Assembly (NCBI GenBank): GCA_021738605.1
Contig: JAIPBY010000124.1
Location: 1 to 7,273 of the forward strand
Length of the DNA stretch: 7,273 bases
Direction: 5' to 3'
Source: Chitinophagaceae bacterium
Lineage (GTDB): Bacteria > Bacteroidota > Bacteroidia > Chitinophagales > Chitinophagaceae
A program made the translations under genes and the position numbers. The notes under the pieces were generated by a model. It was not told the DNA's origin. It did no database searches and worked only from the letters and a program-made list of their open reading frames with translations. Shown piece after piece: positions 1 to 5,746 of this stretch; the stretch's first letter is position 1; every line of letters starts with the position of its first letter.

Positions 1-539
1 TTTCGGGAGGCATGATTCCTGTTGAAGCCACGAAACACATTGGCACCATTGCGGAATACATCCAGGGCGCTTACCAGACAGTCGAACAGATGACTGGTGT
101 GAAATTTGGCAAGGATTACCTCTGGCATATCTTCAATCCTGACGAGAGCGATTGGTACCCCAACTCAGAAATGGCCGCCATTGCCTTGGCCATTTTCAGG
201 GAAATCTATCCTGGTCAAACCATCGCTTTTGCATCAGATCTTCAATATGCCCTGTATGAAGAAGGGAGGGACCTCACAGACAAGGAGGCCTACCGGCACT
301 TGCTCGAACAATACGATATCGATGCTGAAGTCTTTTATCAAAAACTCGGAAGTGAAGCCTACAAAGAAAAGGCCTATTATGACTTTAGCCTGATCAAACA
401 ATTGAAAGTAAATGGCTTCCCTACTGTATTCCTTCAGCTTGAAGACAGCAAACTGTACATGATTGCCCGGGGTTTCAGCACCCTGGAGGCTGTTGAGGAG
501 CGAATGAACAAGATCCTGGCCGAAAACAATATTCAGTAA
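1..539 (+). CDS. DsbA-family thioredoxin-fold oxidoreductase, C-terminal part (5' end outside window)
   Basis: This is the C-terminal part of a DsbA/FrnE-like protein, a family of thioredoxin-fold thiol-disulfide oxidoreductases with an inserted helical domain. The frame is open to the left edge: bases 3-11 encode Ser-Gly-Gly just before the Met at 12. That Ser-Gly-Gly-Met is a typical internal stretch of the family after the second beta strand, so the ATG at 12 is probably internal. The catalytic CxxC expected near the N-terminus would lie upstream and cannot be checked. Counting from that Met, residues 15-125 form the helical insert, and Gly136-Phe-Pro-Thr is the cis-proline loop that faces the active site in this fold, followed by the last strands and helix. 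Its stop is 33 bases before the DUF5606 gene, with no terminator between. No signal peptide can be judged. A cytoplasmic FrnE-like role or a 2-hydroxychromene-isomerase-like relative are both possible; the fold assignment is firm, the substrate unknown. Confidence 0.8.
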   Translation, partial: SGGMIPVEATKHIGTIAEYIQGAYQTVEQMTGVKFGKDYLWHIFNPDESDWYPNSEMAAIALAIFREIYPGQTIAFASDLQYALYEEGRDLTDKEAYRHLLEQYDIDAEVFYQKLGSEAYKEKAYYDFSLIKQLKVNGFPTVFLQLEDSKLYMIARGFSTLEAVEERMNKILAENNIQ

Positions 540-572
540 AATGGTTGTAACTTGCAACACTAAATCGTGGAC

Positions 573-992
573 ATGGAATACAACAAACTCATATCAGTAA
601 CAGGATTTTCAGGACTTTTTGAACTAGTAACCAGCAAGACTGACGGTGCCATCGTTCGTTCCCTGGAAGACAATACAACCAAATTTGTTTCAAGCAGAGT
701 GCACCAGTTCTCTCACCTGGAATCCATTGAAGTGTATACCACCGATGAGAATGTAAACCTTGCTGATATATTCAAGGCAATGGACGCTTCTACAGAAGCC
801 CTTCCTTCCGAAAAGGACAACAAGGCTGTAAAAGGTTATTTTGAAAAAGTATTCCCTTCCATGGATTTCGAAAGGGTGTACAGCAGCGATATGAAAAAAA
901 TGGTTCGTTGGTTTGGTGTCATCAAACAACAGAACATCGAAATCGTCCTCCCCGAAATGGATGAGGAAGAAGAAGAAGGCAACGAGGGCTAA
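573..992 (+). CDS. DUF5606 family conserved protein
   Basis: A 139-residue soluble protein that I recognise as the DUF5606 family, conserved in Bacteroidota and without an established function. The N-terminus (Met-Glu-Tyr-Asn-Lys-Leu-Ile-Ser-Val-Thr-Gly) and the Gly-Leu-Phe-Glu-Leu segment around residues 14-18 are characteristic. The first 55 residues look like a small beta-rich domain and residues 63-120 look mainly helical. The tail after residue 127 is very acidic (a run of six Asp/Glu). There is no signal peptide or membrane segment, so it is probably cytoplasmic. An in-frame GTG two codons upstream (567) is a possible start, but the ATG at 573 fits the family N-terminus better. It lies between the DsbA-like gene and the M3 peptidase with short gaps (33 and 22 bases), suggesting co-transcription. 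No clear ribosome binding site is visible. Confidence 0.88.
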   Translation: MEYNKLISVTGFSGLFELVTSKTDGAIVRSLEDNTTKFVSSRVHQFSHLESIEVYTTDENVNLADIFKAMDASTEALPSEKDNKAVKGYFEKVFPSMDFERVYSSDMKKMVRWFGVIKQQNIEIVLPEMDEEEEEGNEG

Positions 993-1014
993 TATCCTTC
1001 CAAAAACACATACC

Positions 1015-2733
1015 ATGCAATACAGCGCCGATATTCAGAAACTGAAGCACAGTTTCCTGCCCGAGCATTTCAGCCTGACAGACTGGGCAACGCTTGAACC
1101 CTATTTCATTCAACTCCAAAACAGGGAAATCAACTCAAGTGAGGACCTGGAACAGTGGCTGAAAGACATGAGCGAGATGGAGGCATTCATCAGCGAGGAT
1201 GCTTGCTGGAGGCAGGTGCGCATGACCTGTGACACAGAAAACAAAACATTGGAAGAGGCTTTCAATTTCTTCTTCATGGAGATCCAGCCCAAGATCCAGC
1301 CCTATGCTGATATCCTCAACAAAAAACTGGTTGAATGCCCCTTTACAAAAGGGCTGGACCAGGAAAAATATTTCACCTATCTCCGCTCTGTCAGAAAAAG
1401 CATCGATCTTTTCCGCGAAGCCAATATCCCCTTGCAGGCTGAATCAGCCGTATTGCAACAACAATATGGCACCATTGCAGGGAAGATGATGATTGAACAG
1501 GATGGACAGGAATACACACTCCAACAGGCAGGAAAATTCCTTGAAAGCGAAGACAGGAACATTCGTGAAACGGTGTACAAGAAAATTTCGGAAAGAAGGT
1601 TGGTAGACAAAGAACCATTGAACGAGTTGTTCAGCAAACTGGTTGCCCTCAGGCACCAGGTTGCCCTCAACGCTGGCTTCAGCAATTACCGTGATTACAA
1701 ATTTGCGGAGATGGGCCGTTTCGATTATACGCCTGCTTCCTGCTTTCAATTCCACGAAGCCGTCAAAAAAGAAGTAGTCCCCCTGGTGAACCAGATCTAC
1801 CAAGAACAACAACAAAGATTGGGCCTGGATACCATGCGCCCTTGGGATACAGAAGCAGAGCCCGCCGGCATTGAACCCTTGCGTCCGTTCACAGATGGCC
1901 GCGACCTTCTTGATAAATCCATCAAATGCCTGGATGCACTGAATCCTTTTTTTGGGGACTGCCTCAGGAAAATGGATGCACTCAATCACCTTGACCTTGA
2001 CAGCAGAAAAGGCAAAGCCCCCGGCGGATACAACATGCCATTGGCAGAAAGTGGCGCGCCCTTCATCTTCATGAATGCGGCATCACAGATGTCTGACCTC
2101 ACCACCATGGTGCACGAAGGTGGTCATGCCATCCATTCATTCCTGGCACATGGGCTTGAGCTCACGGGCTTCAAGGAATACCCAACAGAAATGGCCGAAG
2201 TGGCCAGCATGGCGATGGAACTGTTCACCATGGACCATTGGGATGTTTTCTTCGACAATGAGGAGGAGATGAAAAGGGCCAAGCGCCACCAGCTTGAAAG
2301 GGTGATCACCATCTTCCCCTGGATTGCCACCATCGACAAATTCCAGCACTGGGTCTATGAAAACCCAAACCATACCGTTGAGGAAAGAAAAGAAAATTGG
2401 CTGAGGATCCTGAATGAGTTTGCCACCACTGCCATCGATTACAGCGGGCTCGAGGCCTTCAGGTCTTATAACTGGCAGCGACAACTTCACCTTTTTGAAG
2501 TGCCTTTCTATTACATTGAATACGGAATTGCCCAACTCGGTGCCATTGGCATGTGGAAGCAATACAGGGACAACCCCGAAAAGGCCCTCGAAAACTACAT
2601 GAAGGGATTGAGCCTGGGCGGAACCAAAACACTTCCTGAGCTGTATGCGGCTGCCGGAATTGATTTTGACTTCTCTCCTGAAAAGATCAGCGAACTGATG
2701 ATCTTCGTCAAAAACGAATTGGAAAAACTTTAA
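1015..2733 (+). CDS. M3 family oligoendopeptidase (PepF-like zinc metallopeptidase)
   Basis: A 572-residue zinc metallopeptidase of family M3, related to oligoendopeptidase F and thimet oligopeptidase. These enzymes cut short peptides in the cytoplasm and complete protein turnover. The zinc site is intact: His367-Glu-Gly-Gly-His371 is the HExxH motif (two His ligands and the catalytic Glu368), and Glu395 in Ala-Glu-Val-Ala-Ser is the third ligand at the spacing usual for PepF. The aromatic Phe498-Tyr-Tyr-Ile-Glu-Tyr503 segment matches the conserved C-terminal region that supplies the substrate-binding tyrosines. The N-terminal 200 residues form the helical lid. Length is normal for the family (about 560-600). 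The reading frame is open further upstream to 913, but that part overlaps the DUF5606 gene, so the ATG at 1015 is chosen. There is no signal peptide and no clear Shine-Dalgarno. It is the last gene before the terminator at 2825-2855. The exact peptide preference is not predictable. Confidence 0.95.
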   Translation: MQYSADIQKLKHSFLPEHFSLTDWATLEPYFIQLQNREINSSEDLEQWLKDMSEMEAFISEDACWRQVRMTCDTENKTLEEAFNFFFMEIQPKIQPYADILNKKLVECPFTKGLDQEKYFTYLRSVRKSIDLFREANIPLQAESAVLQQQYGTIAGKMMIEQDGQEYTLQQAGKFLESEDRNIRETVYKKISERRLVDKEPLNELFSKLVALRHQVALNAGFSNYRDYKFAEMGRFDYTPASCFQFHEAVKKEVVPLVNQIYQEQQQRLGLDTMRPWDTEAEPAGIEPLRPFTDGRDLLDKSIKCLDALNPFFGDCLRKMDALNHLDLDSRKGKAPGGYNMPLAESGAPFIFMNAASQMSDLTTMVHEGGHAIHSFLAHGLELTGFKEYPTEMAEVASMAMELFTMDHWDVFFDNEEEMKRAKRHQLERVITIFPWIATIDKFQHWVYENPNHTVEERKENWLRILNEFATTAIDYSGLEAFRSYNWQRQLHLFEVPFYYIEYGIAQLGAIGMWKQYRDNPEKALENYMKGLSLGGTKTLPELYAAAGIDFDFSPEKISELMIFVKNELEKL

Positions 2734-2786
2734 TACCTACTACTTTTATGGTATCCCCGAAATTAGCGCACTGATTTACTGCAAGT

Positions 2787-2794
2787 TATCTTTG
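2787..2794 (+). promoter_or_regulatory. Candidate Bacteroidota -7 promoter element (TATCTTTG) downstream of the peptidase gene
   Basis: TATCTTTG matches all six fixed positions of the Bacteroidota -7 consensus TAnnTTTG. A weak -33-like TTAG lies 20 bases upstream (2763-2766). The element points toward the terminator at 2825-2855 and not toward any rightward gene, so if active it would make only a very short RNA. About 3 to 4 chance matches to this pattern are expected over both strands of a window this size, so this is a tentative call. Confidence 0.3.
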
Positions 2795-2824
2795 TGGTGC
2801 TACTAATCAGAGCCTTAACGAAAT

Positions 2825-2855
2825 GTCCCGGTGTTTTTACATTGGGACTTTTTTT
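2825..2855 (+). terminator. Rho-independent terminator of the dsbA-like/DUF5606/peptidase unit
   Basis: A 10-bp stem (arms 2825-2834 and 2839-2848, two central G-U pairs, TTTT loop) is followed at once by seven T (2849-2855). This is a textbook intrinsic terminator for rightward transcription, 91 bases after the peptidase stop codon. On the opposite strand only three T follow the hairpin, so it would work poorly for the fur gene, whose stop codon overlaps the T tract. Confidence 0.87.
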
Positions 2856-3273
2856 ATTTACAGGATTTGCAAATGCCGTTTACCACCATGTTGATCTCTT
2901 TCATGGTATAGCCCCTGGGTAGGTTTACCGCTGGGATGTTCACATCGTCCAGGCAAACCGTTTTACCACAAGCATCACACCTGAAATGCACATGGTTATC
3001 GTGATGATGACCTGTTGTAATGCAGGCTTCGTTGCAAAGCGCGTACCTGACCATATTGTCTGTAGAAGGGATGTTGTGGATGATGCCCTTTTCAAGAAAT
3101 GTTTGAAGGGTTCTGTAAATCGTAACACGGTCGTACTGGTCAGCACATTTTGTTTCAATGTCTTGATGGGCCAATGCATTGTCGGCAGCCAGAAAGATGT
3201 CAAGTATCCGCTTTCGGCTAGCCGTTACACTGAGCGCGCTGTTCTTCAGTATGTCTTCCCCTTGTTTTTTCAC
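2854..3273 (-). CDS. Fur-family metal-responsive transcriptional repressor
   Basis: A 139-residue regulator of the Fur/Zur/PerR family, which binds DNA as a metal-loaded dimer and represses metal homeostasis genes. The N-terminal winged helix spans about residues 8-80, with the recognition helix in Asp48-Arg-Val-Thr-Ile-Tyr-Arg-Thr-Leu. The dimerization domain holds a His-rich sensor stretch (His89, 90, 91, 94 and 96). A structural Cys4 zinc site is complete: Cys99 and Cys102, plus Cys135 and Cys138 at the extreme C-terminus. The start is GTG at 3273, one base after the stop of the sco gene. An AAGGA Shine-Dalgarno (3279-3283) inside the end of sco, five bases before the GTG, supports it and suggests translational coupling. 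Co-transcription with a Sco protein and a divergent MerC gene point to metal homeostasis. I cannot tell Zur from Fur, PerR or a copper/manganese sensor; a Zur-like role is a reasonable guess only. Confidence 0.92.
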   Translation of the reverse strand: MKKQGEDILKNSALSVTASRKRILDIFLAADNALAHQDIETKCADQYDRVTIYRTLQTFLEKGIIHNIPSTDNMVRYALCNEACITTGHHHDNHVHFRCDACGKTVCLDDVNIPAVNLPRGYTMKEINMVVNGICKSCK

Positions 3274-3274
3274 C

Positions 3275-3880
3275 TTATTCCTTGATCAGGGTTTTGATGT
3301 CTGCCATCAGCTGGTCCACCTCTTCTTTTTTGATGCCGTCATAGACACCCCGTACTCGACCCTGTCTGTCAACGAGGGTAAAAAACTGTGTATGCAGAAA
3401 CTGCTCATCAATGTTTTTGGTGCTATTCTTCGGGTCATCCAACAGATAGCTTTCGCGGGCAGTTTTGTAGAGCTTTTCCTTGCTTCCCGTGAGGAACCAC
3501 CAGTTGGAAACATCGGCTCCCAGTGAATCTGCATAATGCCTCAACACTGGCAATGAATCCGTGTCTGGGTTCACCGTATGCGAAACAATCAGAAAACTGC
3601 TGTCTTTTTTGAATTGTTCGTAGATGGCCTTCATGTTCTTGTTCATCTTCGGACAAATGCCCTTGCAGGTGGTGAAAAAATACTCTGCAACATATACCCT
3701 GTTGCGGATATCTTTCTGTGAGGCCATGGCGCTGTCTTGTCTGAGGAATTCAAAGGGCTGCACCGTATTCAACACCGGCAACTTCACCTCTTCAAAATCC
3801 GTGTACTTGACCATGGCATAATAAAAGCCAGCCAGGAGCAGTGCAAAAAAAACCAGATAGCTTATCGCCTTTTTACTCAT
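3275..3880 (-). CDS. SCO1/SenC family copper-chaperone-like thioredoxin-fold protein
   Basis: A 201-residue membrane-anchored protein of the SCO1/SenC (PrrC) family. These proteins deliver copper to the CuA site of cytochrome c oxidase or act as thiol reductases on the outer face of the inner membrane. One N-terminal hydrophobic segment (residues 6-23) after a Lys pair is an uncleaved anchor or signal. The thioredoxin-like domain contains the copper motif Cys72-Lys-Gly-Ile-Cys76-Pro and the distal His163 in Phe-Leu-His-Thr-Gln-Phe-Phe, so all three copper ligands are present. Val-Asn-Pro-Asp-Thr-Asp-Ser (103-109) matches the family segment after the central strand. The ATG at 3880 is preferred over the in-frame TTG at 3886, which would add only two residues. 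It heads an operon with the Fur-family gene, and the divergent promoter at 3896-3927 fits its start. No cytochrome oxidase gene is nearby, so a role in the local metal module is possible. Confidence 0.93.
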   Translation of the reverse strand: MSKKAISYLVFFALLLAGFYYAMVKYTDFEEVKLPVLNTVQPFEFLRQDSAMASQKDIRNRVYVAEYFFTTCKGICPKMNKNMKAIYEQFKKDSSFLIVSHTVNPDTDSLPVLRHYADSLGADVSNWWFLTGSKEKLYKTARESYLLDDPKNSTKNIDEQFLHTQFFTLVDRQGRVRGVYDGIKKEEVDQLMADIKTLIKE

Positions 3881-3895
3881 AATCAATTATTGAAA

Positions 3896-3927
3896 CAAAA
3901 TTACGCTTGTCGTTCCAATTATACCAA
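3896..3927 (-). promoter_or_regulatory. Bacteroidota-type promoter for sco-fur
   Basis: Read leftward, bases 3903-3896 are TAATTTTG, a full match to the TAnnTTTG -7 element. A TTG at 3927-3925 lies 21 bases upstream, within the usual 17-23 base spacing for the -33 element. Transcription would begin near 3890, leaving a leader of about 10 bases before the ATG at 3880. Confidence 0.6.
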
Positions 3928-3937
3928 CGATTAAGAA

Positions 3938-3952
3938 TGCAACTTTGTTGCA
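3938..3952. promoter_or_regulatory. 15-bp inverted repeat, candidate Fur-family operator
   Basis: TGCAAC-TTT-GTTGCA is a perfect inverted repeat with 6-bp arms and a 3-base spacer. Its 15-bp length is that of typical Fur/Zur/PerR half-box palindromes, although the arm sequence differs from the E. coli Fur box. It ends seven bases before the merC -7 element, so a bound repressor would cover the -33 region of merC, and it lies 10 bases upstream of the sco-fur -33 element. The divergent regulator gene makes its product the obvious candidate ligand. The binding is inferred; only the symmetry and position are seen. Confidence 0.55.
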
Positions 3953-3959
3953 AAAGTAT

Positions 3960-3967
3960 TAATTTTG
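3960..3967 (+). promoter_or_regulatory. Bacteroidota -7 promoter element for merC
   Basis: TAATTTTG matches the TAnnTTTG -7 consensus and lies 10 bases before the merC ATG. No clear -33 TTG is found at the normal distance; that region is occupied by the inverted repeat at 3938-3952. Initiation would fall near 3972, leaving a leader of only about 5 or 6 bases. Confidence 0.5.
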
Positions 3968-3977
3968 TTGCCCCACC

Positions 3978-4367
3978 ATGATCAAGATCAACTACGATGC
4001 CCTTGGAATTGCCGCTTCGGTAGCCTGCGCCATCCATTGTGCGCTGCTGCCACTGGTATTGACAAGCCTCCCGGTGCTGGGAATCAACATCATCAACAAT
4101 ACATGGTTCGAGGTTTTCATGATCCTGTTGGCGGCTGCCATTGGAAGCTATTCGCTAACCCATGGATACAAGAAACACCATCACCATAAGCAAGCGCTTA
4201 TCATTTTTGGGCTGGGAATCCTGATGCTGATCCTCAAACAGCTCTTTCATCCTTACCAGTTGTGGTTTCTGGTCCCCGCCATGCTCTTGATTGTATCTGC
4301 CCATTACATCAATTACCGCCAATGCAGAAAGGCGGACAATTGTCATGCAGACGACTGCAAGCACTGA
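3978..4367 (+). CDS. MerC-domain integral membrane protein, putative metal transporter
   Basis: A 129-residue inner-membrane protein of the MerC domain family, first known as a mercuric ion transporter; chromosomal members in Bacteroidota occur without a mer operon and their substrate is not settled. Four hydrophobic segments are visible, at about residues 10-29, 44-60, 73-88 and 94-112. The first contains Cys17-Ala-Ile-His-Cys21, the position where MerC proteins carry the metal-binding Cys pair. The loop between segments 2 and 3 has Lys-Lys-His-His-His-His-Lys (65-71), and the tail has Cys116, Cys122, His123, Cys127 and His129, so both soluble parts look metal-binding. No merA, merR or merT is present, which argues against a mercury resistance operon. 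It is divergent from sco-fur, and its promoter holds the 15-bp palindrome, so metal-dependent repression is likely. The start is the only ATG that gives a normal N-terminus. No terminator is seen after it. Confidence 0.88.
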   Translation: MIKINYDALGIAASVACAIHCALLPLVLTSLPVLGINIINNTWFEVFMILLAAAIGSYSLTHGYKKHHHHKQALIIFGLGILMLILKQLFHPYQLWFLVPAMLLIVSAHYINYRQCRKADNCHADDCKH

Positions 4368-4435
4368 TCATCCGGCTAAACGCAATGCAACAATGCAGAA
4401 ATGAATCTGTAAATTGTGTCCATAAAATTTAAGGC

Positions 4436-5326
4436 ATGACATCAAGAAGGGGTTTTATTCAGCAAATGGCATGGGTTGCCGCAGGTTCATTTTTTATCAA
4501 CGATGCGCTGGCACTTGCGGGTGTAAAAGACAAAAAAATTGGCGTCCAGCTCTATACGGTTCGTGATGACATGGCCAAAGACCCCAAGGGAACCCTCAAG
4601 AAAGTTGCTGCCATGGGATTCGGTGAAGTGGAGAACTTCGGATACAATGGCAAATTCTTTGGGATGGAAGCTTCCGAATACAAAAAGGTATTGGATGAAT
4701 GCGGTCTCGTTGCGCCTTCTGGCCATTATCTCTATGGAAATTTCGGCAACAAGCAAAACCCCGGAACCGTTTTATTTGGATGGGAAAAAGCAGTGGCCGA
4801 TGCCAAAGTCATTGGTCAAACCTATATGGCGATTGCCTTTCTGATGCCAGAAGAAAGAACCTCGATTGCTGACTATAAAAAAATTGCTGCAGATCTGAAC
4901 AAGGCCGGTGCCGTTTGTAAAAAAGCAGGCATTCAGCTCTGCTACCACAACCATGATTTTGAATTCCAGGAACTGGAAGGCCAAATTCCTTTCGATATCC
5001 TGGCCAACGAAACTGATCCAGCCTTGGTTAAATTCGAGCTGGACCTGTTCTGGGTATCAAAGGCAGGCAAGGACCCCATTGCGCTTTTTAAACAATACAA
5101 GGGAAGGGTTGCCCTCTGGCATGTGAAAGACATGGACAATACGCCTAACAAAAACTTTACTGAAGTGGGAAGCGGGGTCATTGATTATGCAAGGATTTTC
5201 AAACATGCCAAAACTTCTGGCATGAAACATTTCTTTGTTGAGCAGGATGTTTGCCCCGGTTCACCCTTAGACAGCATCCGCAAAAGCATCGCCCATGTGC
5301 AATCAACCCTCTTGAAAAACCTTTAG
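4436..5326 (+). CDS. Tat-exported sugar phosphate isomerase/epimerase-like TIM barrel protein
   Basis: A 296-residue protein of the xylose isomerase-like TIM barrel (AP endonuclease 2) superfamily, the group annotated as sugar phosphate isomerase/epimerase. The N-terminus has a twin-arginine motif (Ser3-Arg-Arg-Gly-Phe-Ile) and a hydrophobic stretch to about residue 29, indicating Tat export as a folded, metal-loaded enzyme. The barrel begins at Lys34-Ile-Gly-Val-Gln-Leu-Tyr-Thr-Val-Arg. Likely metal and substrate residues are His171-Asn-His173, Glu201 and Asp203 in Glu-Leu-Asp-Leu-Phe-Trp, His229-Val-Lys-Asp232, and Glu269 in the last strand. The length is typical for the family. The real substrate is unknown; members act on sugars, inositols or keto-sugars, and some are needed for periplasmic glycoside breakdown. 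It starts 68 bases after merC without an intervening terminator, and its stop is one base before the next gene. Confidence 0.9.
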   Translation: MTSRRGFIQQMAWVAAGSFFINDALALAGVKDKKIGVQLYTVRDDMAKDPKGTLKKVAAMGFGEVENFGYNGKFFGMEASEYKKVLDECGLVAPSGHYLYGNFGNKQNPGTVLFGWEKAVADAKVIGQTYMAIAFLMPEERTSIADYKKIAADLNKAGAVCKKAGIQLCYHNHDFEFQELEGQIPFDILANETDPALVKFELDLFWVSKAGKDPIALFKQYKGRVALWHVKDMDNTPNKNFTEVGSGVIDYARIFKHAKTSGMKHFFVEQDVCPGSPLDSIRKSIAHVQSTLLKNL

Positions 5327-5327
5327 G

Positions 5328-5702
5328 ATGAAAACCTTCAATTATATTTTCAGCGGCCTGTTTGTTGTTTTTGCCTTTTTGCAAATCAATGATCCCGATC
5401 CTTATTTATGGATTCCGATCTATGGCTATATCGCCCTTGTTTGCTTTCTTGATGCAAGAGGCAAATATGATTCCTTTGCTCATATCGGCACACTGATCTT
5501 TTGCTTATTCTTTGGACTGAAATTGTTTTTTGCAAGAGACGGCGTAATGGTCTGGTTCAACCAACACGAGGCGGAAAGCCTTGTCCAGAGCATGAAAGCA
5601 ACAAAGCCCTGGATCGAGCAATCAAGAGAGTTTGGTGGACTGCTGATCATTTCCATTGTCATCACCATCAACATGGTCCTCCATAAAAAAAGCCGGAGCT
5701 GA
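5328..5702 (+). CDS. TMEM220-family small membrane protein
   Basis: A 124-residue integral membrane protein that resembles the transmembrane 220 (TMEM220) family, which is found in bacteria and vertebrates and has no known function. The N-terminal signature is clear: Phe-Leu-Gln-Ile-Asn-Asp-Pro-Asp-Pro (17-25) followed by a Trp (28) and Ile-Tyr-Gly-Tyr (31-34). Four hydrophobic segments lie at about 5-19, 27-42, 50-68 and 103-118. The loop between segments 3 and 4 is hydrophilic and contains Gln-His-Glu-Ala-Glu. The ATG follows the isomerase stop codon after one base, so the two are very probably translated from one mRNA. The last codons and stop lie inside the left arm of the terminator at 5685-5722. 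Confidence 0.8.
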   Translation: MKTFNYIFSGLFVVFAFLQINDPDPYLWIPIYGYIALVCFLDARGKYDSFAHIGTLIFCLFFGLKLFFARDGVMVWFNQHEAESLVQSMKATKPWIEQSREFGGLLIISIVITINMVLHKKSRS

Positions 5703-5722
5703 TTCAACTCCGGCTTTTTTTT
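5685..5722. terminator. Bidirectional intrinsic terminator between converging genes
   Basis: A perfect 7-bp GC-rich stem (GCCGGAG 5692-5698 and CTCCGGC 5708-5714, 9-base loop) is flanked by seven A on the left (5685-5691) and eight T on the right (5715-5722). It can therefore stop transcription from the isomerase/TMEM220 unit and, in the other direction, from the dehydrogenase gene that ends at 5747. The left arm lies in the final codons of the TMEM220-family gene and the loop holds its TGA. Confidence 0.93.
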
Positions 5723-5746
5723 ATCGCGCGCGCATCAACCCGTTCA

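Noticed and set aside
12..14. ATG at 12 as the start of the DsbA-family gene
   Set aside because: The frame stays open to the left edge and encodes Ser-Gly-Gly before this Met, a typical internal segment of the family; the protein would lack its CxxC active site if it began here.
544..558. Imperfect inverted repeat GTTG...CAAC upstream of the DUF5606 gene
   Set aside because: The arms are interrupted, the order is opposite to the merC operator (GTTG first), and there is no T tract or good promoter beside it; chance is sufficient.
913..1014. Longer 5' end of the peptidase frame, starting with ATG at 913
   Set aside because: It overlaps the DUF5606 gene and encodes a Ser/Lys-rich stretch unlike M3 peptidases; the ATG at 1015 gives a normal family N-terminus.
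1444..1989. Long leftward open frame of 181 codons inside the peptidase gene
   Set aside because: It is antisense to a well-supported M3 peptidase with an intact zinc site and shows no family resemblance.
4316..4335. CCGCC / GGCGG inverted repeat
   Set aside because: It lies within the merC coding sequence, has only a 5-bp stem with a 10-base loop and no T tract.
4386..4397. TGCAAC half-site followed by TGCA between merC and the isomerase gene
   Set aside because: It resembles one arm of the merC operator, but no GTTGCA arm follows at the right spacing, so it is not a second operator on present evidence.
5724..5732. Alternating CG run after the terminator
   Set aside because: Only nine bases; too short to support a repeat or a structural claim.
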